The notes below the pieces were generated by a model, which made no database searches, was not told where the DNA came from, and saw only the letters and a program-made list of their open reading frames with translations. Below, piece after piece: positions 25,611 through 33,372 of a stretch of DNA of 64,000 nucleotides (the stretch's first letter is position 1; each line of letters begins with the position of its first letter). The stretch spans positions 66,502 to 130,501 of the forward strand of contig JAVJQA010000004.1 in NCBI GenBank assembly GCA_040218045.1. The letters run 5' to 3'. Both the position numbers and the translations under genes were made by a program. Origin of the DNA: Marinoscillum sp040218045 (lineage in GTDB: Bacteria; Bacteroidota; Bacteroidia; Cytophagales; Cyclobacteriaceae).

Positions 25611-26502
25611 AATACTAGCTTCAATACTGGTTCTATCATCACTTTGGGTTTCAGGCCAGGAACTCAACTGTCGTGTGGTAGTAAATGACCAGCAAATACA
25701 AACTACTGAAAGGGGTATTTTCCGGGACATGGAATCTGCCTTCACCCAGTTTCTGAACAATAGAAAGTGGACTGATGATGAATTCACCAAGGAAGAAAGA
25801 ATCAACTGCAACATCATCATTTCCCTTGACCCCAAAGAGTCAACGCCAAGTTCAGGCCGTTGGGGGGCTTCTGTCCAGATCCTCTCCTCACGACCAGTTT
25901 ACAATACAGATTATGAAACCGTAATTTTCAATTTCGCAGATCGGGATTGGCAGTTTGACTACCTTCAGTCCCAACCACTGCAGTTCAATGAAAACTCATT
26001 TACCAACAACCTCACTTCACTTCTGGCTTATTATGCCTACACGATCATTGGCTTGGATTATGATTCCTTTTCTGAACTCGGTGGCACCAAATTCTTCAAA
26101 ATTGCCAATCAAATTGTACTGAACGCACAGAATTCCAATTACCTGGGTTGGTCACAATTCAATAGTGTTAGAAACAGGTATTGGCTCAATGAAAACTTGC
26201 TCAGTAGTAATTTTGAACCCATTAGGAAAACCATTTACAACTATCACCTCAAAGGTTTGGACATCTTTGCAGAGGATCCTGAAGCGGCAAGAGAGACCAT
26301 CATGACAGGATTGAAAGCTATTGAAACTGCCAATCAATCTCGACCAAGGTCGATATTGACCATTTCATTTTTAGATGCTAAGGCTGAAGAACTCGCTCAA
26401 ATTTTCAGAGAAGGCACTCCTACTCAAAAAAAACAATCCTTCGAAATCCTCTCAAAGATTGAACCGAGCAAGTCCGACACATTTAAGAAAATCATGGAAT
26501 AA
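25603..26502 (+). CDS. porD: DUF4835 protein, probable T9SS accessory protein PorD
   Basis: A 299-residue secreted protein: short signal peptide ending WVSGQ, then ELNCRVVVNDQQIQ, FRDMESAFTQFLNNRKWTDDEF and RINCNIIISLD, the conserved N-terminal blocks of DUF4835. Central YETVIFNFADRDWQFDY and LTSLLAYYAYTIIGLDYDSFSELGG are also family features. The family is annotated as type IX secretion protein PorD, though its mechanism is little known to me. It starts at 25603, inside the last codons of coaBC (8-base overlap). A T9SS part fits the three T9SS-sorted giants elsewhere in the window. Confidence 0.82.
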   Translation: MDKILASILVLSSLWVSGQELNCRVVVNDQQIQTTERGIFRDMESAFTQFLNNRKWTDDEFTKEERINCNIIISLDPKESTPSSGRWGASVQILSSRPVYNTDYETVIFNFADRDWQFDYLQSQPLQFNENSFTNNLTSLLAYYAYTIIGLDYDSFSELGGTKFFKIANQIVLNAQNSNYLGWSQFNSVRNRYWLNENLLSSNFEPIRKTIYNYHLKGLDIFAEDPEAARETIMTGLKAIETANQSRPRSILTISFLDAKAEELAQIFREGTPTQKKQSFEILSKIEPSKSDTFKKIME

Positions 26503-26720
26503 TGGCTAAGAGACAAGTGAGAGTAGCCATTGATCAACTTTTAACCTTTGTTACCAGAAATGAAAACCTGAACATTGTCATGACTGATGGTTCTGTTTTC
26601 TTAGTTAACCCAACTGAGGTGAAATCGGGAGTGGCAAAAGTTAAAAATACTAAAGGTCATATATTACATTTGCCGTTGGCTCAGATTGAAGAAATTTGGG
26701 CCGAAGTAAAGGCAAACTGA
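26502..26720 (+). CDS. Small conserved-looking protein between porD and recN
   Basis: A 72-residue protein I do not recognise. Its start codon shares one base with the porD stop (TAATG) and its stop is 3 bases before recN, so it is embedded and probably co-translated in the operon. It begins with basic MAKRQVRVAID, then a helix-like QLLTFVTRNEN, and alternating strands LNIVMTDGSVFLVNP, GVAKVKNTKGHILHLPL and a final helix IEEIWAEVKAN. The strand pattern with GS and KG turns resembles a small SH3/Sm-like barrel, but that is a guess from secondary-structure appearance. No export signal or catalytic motif is seen. Confidence 0.75.
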   Translation: MAKRQVRVAIDQLLTFVTRNENLNIVMTDGSVFLVNPTEVKSGVAKVKNTKGHILHLPLAQIEEIWAEVKAN

Positions 26721-26723
26721 TCT

Positions 26724-28382
26724 ATGATCCAATCCCTATCCATTAAAAACTATGCACTGATTCAGCAATTGGAGATGGCTCCATCTGCACACCTGAATAT
26801 TATTACAGGTGAGACGGGAGCTGGAAAATCAATCATGTTAGGAGCCGTGGGTCTTTTACTAGGTAATCGAGCGGATACGAAAGCACTATTTTCAGATGAT
26901 GAAAAGTGTATTGTAGAAGGGGTTTTTGACGTAAAAAATTATGACATTAAGCCTATATTTCATCAGGCAGAGCTAGATTTTGAACCCGAGTGCATCATCA
27001 GAAGAGAGATTAGTCCATCAGGTAAGTCCAGAGCCTTTGTAAACGACACACCTGTGACACTGGATGTACTGAAAGAAATAGGCGTTCACCTGATGGATAT
27101 CCACTCTCAGCATGAATCCCTACACTTGGGCGACAATCAGTATCAATTGGACATACTGGACATTTATGCAGGAAATTCAATTTTAATCAATGATTACAAA
27201 AACGCCTATAACGAATATAAAGAAGCAGAAACTAGGTACAATAAACTGACTAATCAAGCTGCCGAAAGCAGCAAGGATGTTGATTACAAACAGTTTCTTT
27301 TCAATGAATTGGAAGAAGCTAAACTTCGCCCTGGAGAATTAGAAGAACTTGAACAAGAACTTGAGGTTTTGGAAAATGCTGAGGAAATCAAAACCAATTT
27401 AGGGCAGCTAACACAGGTATTGGACGAATCTGAATATGCTCTCATCAACCAAATGAAAGATGCTTTGCCACTATTGTCAAGTATCAAAGGGTTCTCTCAG
27501 AAATTTGGTGATCTCTTCGACCGGCTCAATAGTTCCAGCATTGAACTTCAAGACATAGCACAGGAAATTTCTAATGAGCAAGAGCGGGTAGAGCTAGACC
27601 CTGAACGTCTCAATGAAGTCAAAGAAAGAATAGATTTGATTTTCCGACTGCAGCAAAAGCATGGCTGTACTGATGTGGATGATTTGATCAAAATCCATCA
27701 GGAGTTGAGTGCTGAACTGGAATCAGTTCTCAACATTGACGATGAAATAAAATCAGCCAAAACGCTATTGGAAAAGTGTGAACATGAGGTGCTAAAATCT
27801 GGCAAGCTTCTGGGTCAAAGCAGACAAAAATCCGCAGAACCCTTTGCTTCAGCTATTGTAAAGCTGATTGGAAAACTTGGAATAGAGAATGGGTCCATCC
27901 AGATCAAAGTGTCACCAGGAAAACCCAAACCAAATGGCCTGGACATTGTAGAAATGCTCTTTTCGGCCAATAAAGGCGTTCAACCTAGAGAGCTTAAAAA
28001 TGTTGCTTCTGGTGGAGAGTTCTCAAGGTTGATTTTCGCCATCAAATATCTCATAGCGGATAAAACAGCTATGCCTACCATTATTTTCGACGAAATTGAC
28101 ACTGGCGTTTCCGGAGAAGTAGCACTACAAATGGTGAGTATGATGAAACAAATGGCCCTAAGTCACCAGGTAATTTCTATTAGTCATTTGCCACAATTTG
28201 CAGCAGGCGGTGATGCCCACTACTTTGTATATAAAGACCATTCTTCCAATAAGTCCATTAGTAAAATCAAGAAACTTGGAACAGATGAACGCGTGATGGC
28301 GATTGCTCAGATGATTGGTGGAGAGCACCCGGGAGAAAGTGCCCTTCAAAGTGCGAGGGAATTATTGCTAAAAAAGCAATAA
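26724..28382 (+). CDS. recN: DNA repair protein RecN
   Basis: A 552-residue SMC-like ATPase for double-strand break repair. N-terminal FITGETGAGKS-type Walker A (IITGETGAGKSIMLGAV), the Q/D-loop region LMDIHSQHESLHLGD, a long coiled coil (about 155-380), then the signature LKNVASGGEFSRLIFAIKYL, Walker B PTIIFDEIDTGVSGEVA and H-loop VISISHLPQFA. Length and all motifs are normal. The final codons form a hairpin-capable sequence, TTATTGCT and AGCAATAA, that may help separate it from the toxin-antitoxin pair downstream. Confidence 0.97.
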   Translation: MIQSLSIKNYALIQQLEMAPSAHLNIITGETGAGKSIMLGAVGLLLGNRADTKALFSDDEKCIVEGVFDVKNYDIKPIFHQAELDFEPECIIRREISPSGKSRAFVNDTPVTLDVLKEIGVHLMDIHSQHESLHLGDNQYQLDILDIYAGNSILINDYKNAYNEYKEAETRYNKLTNQAAESSKDVDYKQFLFNELEEAKLRPGELEELEQELEVLENAEEIKTNLGQLTQVLDESEYALINQMKDALPLLSSIKGFSQKFGDLFDRLNSSSIELQDIAQEISNEQERVELDPERLNEVKERIDLIFRLQQKHGCTDVDDLIKIHQELSAELESVLNIDDEIKSAKTLLEKCEHEVLKSGKLLGQSRQKSAEPFASAIVKLIGKLGIENGSIQIKVSPGKPKPNGLDIVEMLFSANKGVQPRELKNVASGGEFSRLIFAIKYLIADKTAMPTIIFDEIDTGVSGEVALQMVSMMKQMALSHQVISISHLPQFAAGGDAHYFVYKDHSSNKSISKIKKLGTDERVMAIAQMIGGEHPGESALQSARELLLKKQ

Positions 28383-28386
28383 CTTT

Positions 28387-28417
28387 TACGTATAAATAAT
28401 TATTTTTGTACGTACAA
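28387..28417 (+). promoter_or_regulatory. Promoter and paired palindromic operator of the PIN toxin-antitoxin pair
   Basis: A -7 element TATTTTTG (28401-28408) lies between two TACGTA-centred palindromes: TACGTA at 28387-28392 and the perfect 12-mer TTGTACGTACAA at 28406-28417. Their centres are 22 bp apart, about two helical turns. This is the layout expected for autorepression by a ribbon-helix-helix antitoxin that binds two adjacent sites over its own promoter. Confidence 0.6.
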
Positions 28418-28432
28418 TTAAATTCCATTAAG

Positions 28433-28687
28433 ATGGACACCAAAGTTACACTTAGTTTTGACGAGGAGGTAATCAAAAAAGCCAAGGCATATGCAAGTGC
28501 TCAGGGCATCAGTCTGTCCAGGCTTACAGAGATTTTGTACCGCAGGATTGCTGAAACACAATCCACAGAAATCGAAAACCTACCAGTAGCCGATTGGGTG
28601 AGCATGGTGGCAGAGGGGGCTGCCGAATACAAGCCTAAGAAATCTTCTTCACTCAAGAAGGAGTTTTACGAGTCTCGCAAAAAATGA
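28433..28687 (+). CDS. DUF6364-like ribbon-helix-helix antitoxin
   Basis: An 84-residue protein. KVTLSFDEEVIKKAKAYASAQGISLSRLTE is a ribbon-helix-helix DNA-binding segment (strand, helix, turn, helix), followed by a Lys/Ser-rich C-terminal tail that should wrap the toxin. The start is at the ATG 28433; the frame stays open a few codons upstream but those codons overlap the operator. The last codon and stop overlap the PIN toxin start by 4 bases (ATGA). Proposed role: neutralise the PIN nuclease and repress the operon. Confidence 0.83.
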   Translation: MDTKVTLSFDEEVIKKAKAYASAQGISLSRLTEILYRRIAETQSTEIENLPVADWVSMVAEGAAEYKPKKSSSLKKEFYESRKK

Positions 28688-29100
28688 AAGTATTCATTGA
28701 TGCCAACATTCTTGTTGCTGTCCTTAACAAAGAGTATCCATTATTTCCTTATGGAGCCAAGCTATTGAGCCTTGGTGATCGATTTGGTTTTGAACTATGC
28801 ACCTCTCCTACCTGTATAGCCATAGCTTTTTATTTCTCGACCAAGAAATGTGGAGAAGCTCATTCGAAGAAGAAAATCTCTACATTATTGGAACATATCA
28901 GGTTAACCAACATTGACGAATCATGTACACTGAACGCGGTTAATAACCCCAAAATATTAGATTTGGAGGATGGCATGCAATATTACAGTGCGCTACAAGC
29001 TACTTGTGATGTCATTGTCACAGAAAACCTAAGTGATTTTCATTTTAGTGAAATCCAAATATATAACTGCCGTGACTTTCTGATACACGAGGTGGGGTAA
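28684..29100 (+). CDS. PIN-domain (VapC-type) toxin
   Basis: A 138-residue PIN nuclease. The N-terminal strand MKVFIDANILVAVL holds the first catalytic Asp (residue 6); LDLEDGMQYYSAL (E95/D96) and the TENLSDF block (D118) supply the later acidic residues. The second acidic residue usual in VapC near position 40 is not evident in CTSPTCIAIAFYF, a feature I associate with this Bacteroidota PIN subgroup. Such toxins cleave RNA. It is translationally coupled to the antitoxin by a 4-base overlap, and the pair sits between housekeeping genes recN and fabI as an insertion-like island of about 0.7 kb. Confidence 0.85.
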   Translation: MKVFIDANILVAVLNKEYPLFPYGAKLLSLGDRFGFELCTSPTCIAIAFYFSTKKCGEAHSKKKISTLLEHIRLTNIDESCTLNAVNNPKILDLEDGMQYYSALQATCDVIVTENLSDFHFSEIQIYNCRDFLIHEVG

Positions 29101-29122
29101 TGCTATCAACACAAAATTTAGG

Positions 29123-29153
29123 TTTCCTATTCGAACCATTATCCCTATTTTTG
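29123..29153 (+). promoter_or_regulatory. Candidate promoter of fabI
   Basis: TTTC (29123-29126), 19 bases, then TATTTTTG (29146-29153), an exact -7 and a three-of-four -33 in the Bacteroidota pattern. It ends 19 bases before the fabI ATG. Confidence 0.55.
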
Positions 29154-29172
29154 AACCAAAAAATAACCTACA

Positions 29173-29985
29173 ATGTCTAATAACTTACTTAAAGGAAAAA
29201 GAGGTATCATTTCAGGAGCACTTGATCAAAATTCGATTGCATGGCATGTGGCTGAGCGTGCGCATGAAGAAGGAGCTACAATCACTTTGACCAACGCCCC
29301 AATCGCCATGAGAATGGGTGCTATCAATGAGTTGGCAGAAAAGACCGGAAGTGAGATCATTCCTGCTGACGCTACATCGGTGGAAGAACTTGAAAATCTT
29401 TTTTCCAAATCACAGGAAGTGCTAGGTGGTAAAATCGATTTCGTGCTACACTCCATTGGGATGTCTCCAAACATCAGAAAAGGAAGATCATATGGGGACC
29501 TGAATTATGATTGGTACCAAAAATCAATAGACGTTTCGGCACTCTCTTTTCACAAAATGATGGCTGTTGCCGAAAAGCAGGATGCATTGAGTGAATGGGG
29601 ATCTGTAGTAGGCCTGTCATATATAGCCGCTCAAAAAACATATCCATTTTATACTGATATGGCCGATGCGAAAGCCGTGCTTGAATCCATTGCCCGTGGG
29701 TATGGCTATAGACTTGGGAAAGCCAAAAAAGTAAGGGTAAACACCATCTCTCAATCTCCAACCAAAACCACAGCAGGATCAGGCATTGGTGGGTTTGACT
29801 CATTCTTTGACTTTGCGGACAAGATGTCACCACTAGGCAATGCGCTTGCTGCCGACTGTGCAAACTATTGCATCTTCTTATTCTCCGATCTCAGCAAGAT
29901 GATTACCATGCAGAACCTTTATCACGATGGTGGCTATTCCAGCACAGGCATCTCTGAGGAGATCATTGAGCAAATGGGAAAATAA
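29173..29985 (+). CDS. fabI: Enoyl-[acyl-carrier-protein] reductase, FabI type
   Basis: A 270-residue NADH-dependent enoyl-ACP reductase for the last step of each fatty-acid elongation round. LKGKRGIISGALDQNSIAWHVAERAHEEGATI is the FabI cofactor site; LHSIGMSPN, FYTDMADAKAVLESIARGYGYRLG gives the catalytic Tyr and, with six residues between, Lys; RVNTISQSPTKTTAGSGI and YHDGGYSSTGI complete the family pattern. It has its own promoter and is monocistronic by appearance. Confidence 0.95.
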   Translation: MSNNLLKGKRGIISGALDQNSIAWHVAERAHEEGATITLTNAPIAMRMGAINELAEKTGSEIIPADATSVEELENLFSKSQEVLGGKIDFVLHSIGMSPNIRKGRSYGDLNYDWYQKSIDVSALSFHKMMAVAEKQDALSEWGSVVGLSYIAAQKTYPFYTDMADAKAVLESIARGYGYRLGKAKKVRVNTISQSPTKTTAGSGIGGFDSFFDFADKMSPLGNALAADCANYCIFLFSDLSKMITMQNLYHDGGYSSTGISEEIIEQMGK

Positions 29986-30002
29986 TTAAACATATAGTCG
30001 AA

Positions 30003-30065
30003 AGACCATAGTCCATAGTAAAAAGTAAATAACCAACGGTGGTTTACAACTATTGACTATGGTCT
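30003..30065. repeat. Inverted repeat between fabI and ispE
   Basis: AGACCATAGTC at 30003-30013 and GACTATGGTCT at 30055-30065 are perfect 11-bp inverted arms around 41 bases. CATAGTC-like heptamers recur within the left arm region (CATAGTCCATAGT). It may act as a terminator for fabI or be a degraded interspersed repeat; no T run follows it. Confidence 0.55.
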
Positions 30066-30088
30066 AGAAACTATGGAACGACCAATCA

Positions 30089-30877
30089 ATGCTTTCCTTC
30101 CCCAATGCCAAAATCAATATCGGTCTCAACATCACTTCCAAAAGACCTGATGGCTACCACAACATTGAGAGTTGCTTCTATCCTATTCCCTGGTATGACG
30201 CATTAGAAATTCTCCCCGCAAATTCATTACAGTTTACCACTTCTGGTTTAGAGATCCCAGGCACAACGTCTTCTAACCTCTGTATTAAAGCTTATGAAAT
30301 TTTAAAGAGCGAATACAATATAGGTCCGGTACACATTCATCTGCACAAGGTGATTCCGATGGGAGCAGGATTGGGTGGTGGGTCTGCAGATGGAGCATTT
30401 ACATTGACCATGCTCAATGATATTTTTCACCTGAACCTATCCATTCAGGCTTTACGGGATGTCGCTGGTCGTCTGGGGAGCGACTGTCCCTTCTTTATTG
30501 AAAACCGACCTGCCATAGTAAGAGGTACAGGTAATGAATTTTTCAACTGCTCTGTAAATCTTAAAGGAAAATACCTTGCGGTCAGAAATCCCGGCATTCA
30601 CATCAGTACCGCTGAAGCCTATAGAAATGTAGTCCCATCTATTCCAGAAAGTGCTATTGAAGAAATTCTCAACGGGTCTATTACATCCTGGAAAAGTAAG
30701 CTTAATAATCAATTTGAACTGTCCATTTTTCCAAATCATCCTCAAATAGCGGATATAAAACAGGAACTGTACAAACATGGAGCGATTTATGCCTCTATGA
30801 CTGGATCTGGCTCTACTGTCTTTGGCCTGTTTGATCAATATCCCGACCTACCAAAGTATAGGATACTCGGTCTTTAA
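30089..30877 (+). CDS. ispE: 4-(cytidine 5'-diphospho)-2-C-methyl-D-erythritol kinase
   Basis: A 262-residue GHMP kinase of the non-mevalonate isoprenoid pathway, phosphorylating CDP-methylerythritol. MLSFPNAKINIGLNITSKRPDGYHNIES contains the substrate Lys and DGYH motif; HKVIPMGAGLGGGSADGAFTL is the ATP-binding GHMP loop; LGSDCPFFI and the late MTGSGSTVFGLF complete the fold. Normal length. It stands alone, with 116 bases after it before the 7TMR-DISM regulator. Confidence 0.95.
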   Translation: MLSFPNAKINIGLNITSKRPDGYHNIESCFYPIPWYDALEILPANSLQFTTSGLEIPGTTSSNLCIKAYEILKSEYNIGPVHIHLHKVIPMGAGLGGGSADGAFTLTMLNDIFHLNLSIQALRDVAGRLGSDCPFFIENRPAIVRGTGNEFFNCSVNLKGKYLAVRNPGIHISTAEAYRNVVPSIPESAIEEILNGSITSWKSKLNNQFELSIFPNHPQIADIKQELYKHGAIYASMTGSGSTVFGLFDQYPDLPKYRILGL

Positions 30878-30993
30878 ACCACTCTTGATTGATCGAGAAA
30901 TTTCAACAATACACCTAAAGAGGTATTCCTTCTTCTAATGAGTTTCTCTATAATTGCCGAGAACACATTTTACACGAGTCCCAACCAGACAGA

Positions 30994-32628
30994 GTGAACC
31001 TTTATAGTCATGGAATAAGTAAAATCACAATTTTCCTATGGATTGTGGTCATCGTTAATTTGCCTTTTTTGAGTTCCGCAAATGGACTGAAATTGGCACC
31101 TGTAAATTTGGATAAAAAATCTTCCTATACCTCTATCAATCAACAAATTCGGGTATTTCACACTTCCTTGGATCTCTCTGCAGAAAAAGCATGGAGAGAC
31201 ATTCAAGATAAAGCGATCCCTGAAACTGATAAAAAAACAAATCCTGGAATGGCTTTCCCGGAAGACACCTATTGGGCGGTCGTTGAAATGGTTAACCTTG
31301 ATACCGGTACCAGCAAATACTACCTGGAGATCGATTATCCACAGCTTGATGTTATTGAATTGTTTGAATCCAAAAACGATGAAGTCATTCAACTATTTAC
31401 TTCAGGAGATCAACTGCCTTTTGAACAACGACCTGTACTCAGTCGATCTTTCGCATTCCCCCTGACCCTACAGTCTCAAGACACTATCACTGTGCTCATT
31501 AAACTCCAAAAGTTTAAGTCTGCTATGCGCTTCCCAATGTCACTACACTCCGAGCAGGCATACAATGCAGCTCATTTCAAGTCCAACCTCCTTCATAGCA
31601 TTTACTTTGGAATAATCTTACTTGTGGCGCTGACTTCTCTATCACTGGGGCTAATCGTTGGTAAAAACACTTTTGCAATTTATGCTCTGTATGTATTAGT
31701 ATTTGGGTTCTGGCTCTTTACAAGACTGGGTTACTCCTATCAATTCATTATCCCCAATAGTCCTGAATTAAACCAACATCTCCTACCGGTTTGTGGGCAG
31801 CTAGCTGTAATGGGCCTGATCCTCTATGTCAGGTCTTTTTTCAACACAAGGGAGTACCTTCCTATTTTTCACAAGGTAATGACCGGTGTTCTTGTTTTTT
31901 TCCTCCTCGGGTATGTAGCATGGGCTGCTTTCCCAGATGAATTTGTATTATACGCGACCAGACTGTTCATTTTGAGGTATGTGCTTTTCACCACCACAGT
32001 TGTCTTTGCGTTTACGGCATGCATTGCCTATCGGAAGGTTGAGAAGTTCCGATCGAACATGTTCCTGCTGGCATACTCCCTATTTCTGATGGCAATCCTT
32101 AGCAAAATCATTGCCGAATATGGTTTGGTCAATGAATACAACATGGTGTATGACCCAATAATGGTCGGTTTCTTAATAGAGGTATTGGTATTATCCAGCG
32201 CCATGGGTGTAATTCTTAAACGATATATTTCCCAAACTCAAAAAGTCAAATCCGAAAATGATCAATTGCAGGAAAATCTGGACCGCTATGAAAAACAATC
32301 AGAGATTACCCAAAATGGTTATGTAATCTTAACTAGTAAAGCCTCATTGATCACTATGGAAATTATCTATATCCAATCAGATGACCATTACTTGGAATTT
32401 AATCTAACATCAGGTAAGAAAGAGATCGATCGTAACTCATTGTCCAAGGCCCTTGAAAGTCTACCCGATTACTTTGTCCAGACGCACCGTAGCTTTATAG
32501 TGAACCTCAATCAGGTACGTGCGGCATATTCAGAAAAATTAGTCATGTATAATGGGATAGAAATAAAACTCTCGCGGAAGTACAAGCAAGATGTGCATAG
32601 TAGGCTAAAGAATACACAGGACACATAG
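30994..32628 (+). CDS. 7TMR-DISM membrane receptor with C-terminal LytTR DNA-binding domain
   Basis: A 544-residue protein starting at a GTG (no better Met upstream in frame). Signal/anchor segment about 9-30, an extracellular beta-sandwich 7TMR-DISMED2-like domain (about 45-185; YWAVVEMVNLDTG, YYLEIDYPQLDVIELF), seven hydrophobic helices (about 195-395), a short coiled coil (KVKSENDQLQENLDRYEKQ) and a LytTR domain (about 435-540; IIYIQSDDHYLEF, FVQTHRSFIVNLNQVRAA, IKLSRKYKQDVHSRL). It thus joins an outside sensor directly to a DNA-binding output with no kinase. It is followed by two small LuxR-type proteins and two giant secreted proteins that it may regulate. Confidence 0.88.
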   Translation: MNLYSHGISKITIFLWIVVIVNLPFLSSANGLKLAPVNLDKKSSYTSINQQIRVFHTSLDLSAEKAWRDIQDKAIPETDKKTNPGMAFPEDTYWAVVEMVNLDTGTSKYYLEIDYPQLDVIELFESKNDEVIQLFTSGDQLPFEQRPVLSRSFAFPLTLQSQDTITVLIKLQKFKSAMRFPMSLHSEQAYNAAHFKSNLLHSIYFGIILLVALTSLSLGLIVGKNTFAIYALYVLVFGFWLFTRLGYSYQFIIPNSPELNQHLLPVCGQLAVMGLILYVRSFFNTREYLPIFHKVMTGVLVFFLLGYVAWAAFPDEFVLYATRLFILRYVLFTTTVVFAFTACIAYRKVEKFRSNMFLLAYSLFLMAILSKIIAEYGLVNEYNMVYDPIMVGFLIEVLVLSSAMGVILKRYISQTQKVKSENDQLQENLDRYEKQSEITQNGYVILTSKASLITMEIIYIQSDDHYLEFNLTSGKKEIDRNSLSKALESLPDYFVQTHRSFIVNLNQVRAAYSEKLVMYNGIEIKLSRKYKQDVHSRLKNTQDT

Positions 32629-32630
32629 TG

Positions 32631-32661
32631 TCATTCACGAAAAGAATCCTGTCGCTCACGA
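32631..32661 (+). promoter_or_regulatory. Direct-repeat pair TCRYTCACGA, candidate LytTR site
   Basis: TCATTCACGA (32631-32640) and TCGCTCACGA (32652-32661) are direct repeats exactly 21 bases apart, the arrangement bound by LytTR proteins. A third CGCTCACGG copy lies at 32961-32969 just before the second LuxR-type gene. The first repeat begins 3 bases after the LytTR gene ends. Confidence 0.45.
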
Positions 32662-32705
32662 CAAAAATTTGTTCTACCCCAAATAAAGTACCTTAATTAG
32701 GGGGT

Positions 32706-32927
32706 ATGGAAAAATCCGTCGACCATATCATTTCAGTTCTTTCACCACGCGAAAAAGAAATCTTGACATTGATCTCCAATGGTAAAAGCCGGGTTCTCAT
32801 AAGTCAGCAATTGAATATAAGTAAGCTCACCTATGATGGATACCGCAAGAGTATAAGAAATAAACTCGGCCTAAGGAATCCAGCTGATTGGGTACGGATT
32901 CTGTATGAAGTATCCCATCAAGAATAA
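32706..32927 (+). CDS. Small LuxR-type HTH protein (first)
   Basis: A 73-residue protein that is nearly all LuxR_C-like helix-turn-helix: LSPREKEILTLISNGKSRVLISQQLNISKLTYDGYRKSIRNKLGL. There is no receiver or ligand domain. The recognition helix TYDGYRKSIRNKL is present but the usual T-V-K-x-H core is changed to TYDGYRK. It probably binds DNA with a partner. It is the first of two such minimal proteins between the LytTR receptor and the giant surface proteins, with two CACGA repeats upstream. Confidence 0.78.
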   Translation: MEKSVDHIISVLSPREKEILTLISNGKSRVLISQQLNISKLTYDGYRKSIRNKLGLRNPADWVRILYEVSHQE

Positions 32928-32970
32928 TGTTTTTTATTTGATTTTATAAGAGAATTATACCGCTCACGGA

Positions 32971-33276
32971 ATGGATATCACAACAAAAAGAACATTTAAA
33001 CTAAAAGTTAATCATAAACGGTCAGTTCACAATTCTGATCTTGGAACGATTGAGCAAAAAGCAATTAGAGGACGAATTCATTTTCATAAAATCACTCTGC
33101 GTGAAAGAGATGTGTTAAGACTAATGTCTGAAGGGCTCAGAGCCGAGGAAATTGCAGATTGCTTATTCATTTCGCCATTTACAGTTAAAACGCATCAAAA
33201 AAATATTTTAAAAAAATCAACCTGCTTGAACAGTATTCATTTGGTGGCCAGTGCGGTTAGAGCTGGTTATATTTAA
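32971..33276 (+). CDS. Small LuxR-type HTH protein (second)
   Basis: A 101-residue protein with a basic N-terminal 45 residues and a C-terminal LuxR-type HTH: ITLRERDVLRLMSEGLRAEEIADCLFISPFTVKTHQKNILKK. The core TVKTHQKNI is canonical, so DNA binding is likely. No sensor domain is present. It starts 43 bases after the first LuxR-type gene and ends 96 bases before the beta-helix giant. Likely role, by position only: transcriptional control of the adjacent secreted proteins. Confidence 0.8.
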   Translation: MDITTKRTFKLKVNHKRSVHNSDLGTIEQKAIRGRIHFHKITLRERDVLRLMSEGLRAEEIADCLFISPFTVKTHQKNILKKSTCLNSIHLVASAVRAGYI

Positions 33277-33372
33277 CCCCCAATATACCTCTTTAGTTGT
33301 ATTGCGCTCCATCTAAAAAAGCAAGAATTTTAACGTCGAAAACTTTACCCAACACCATTTACCATTAAAATT

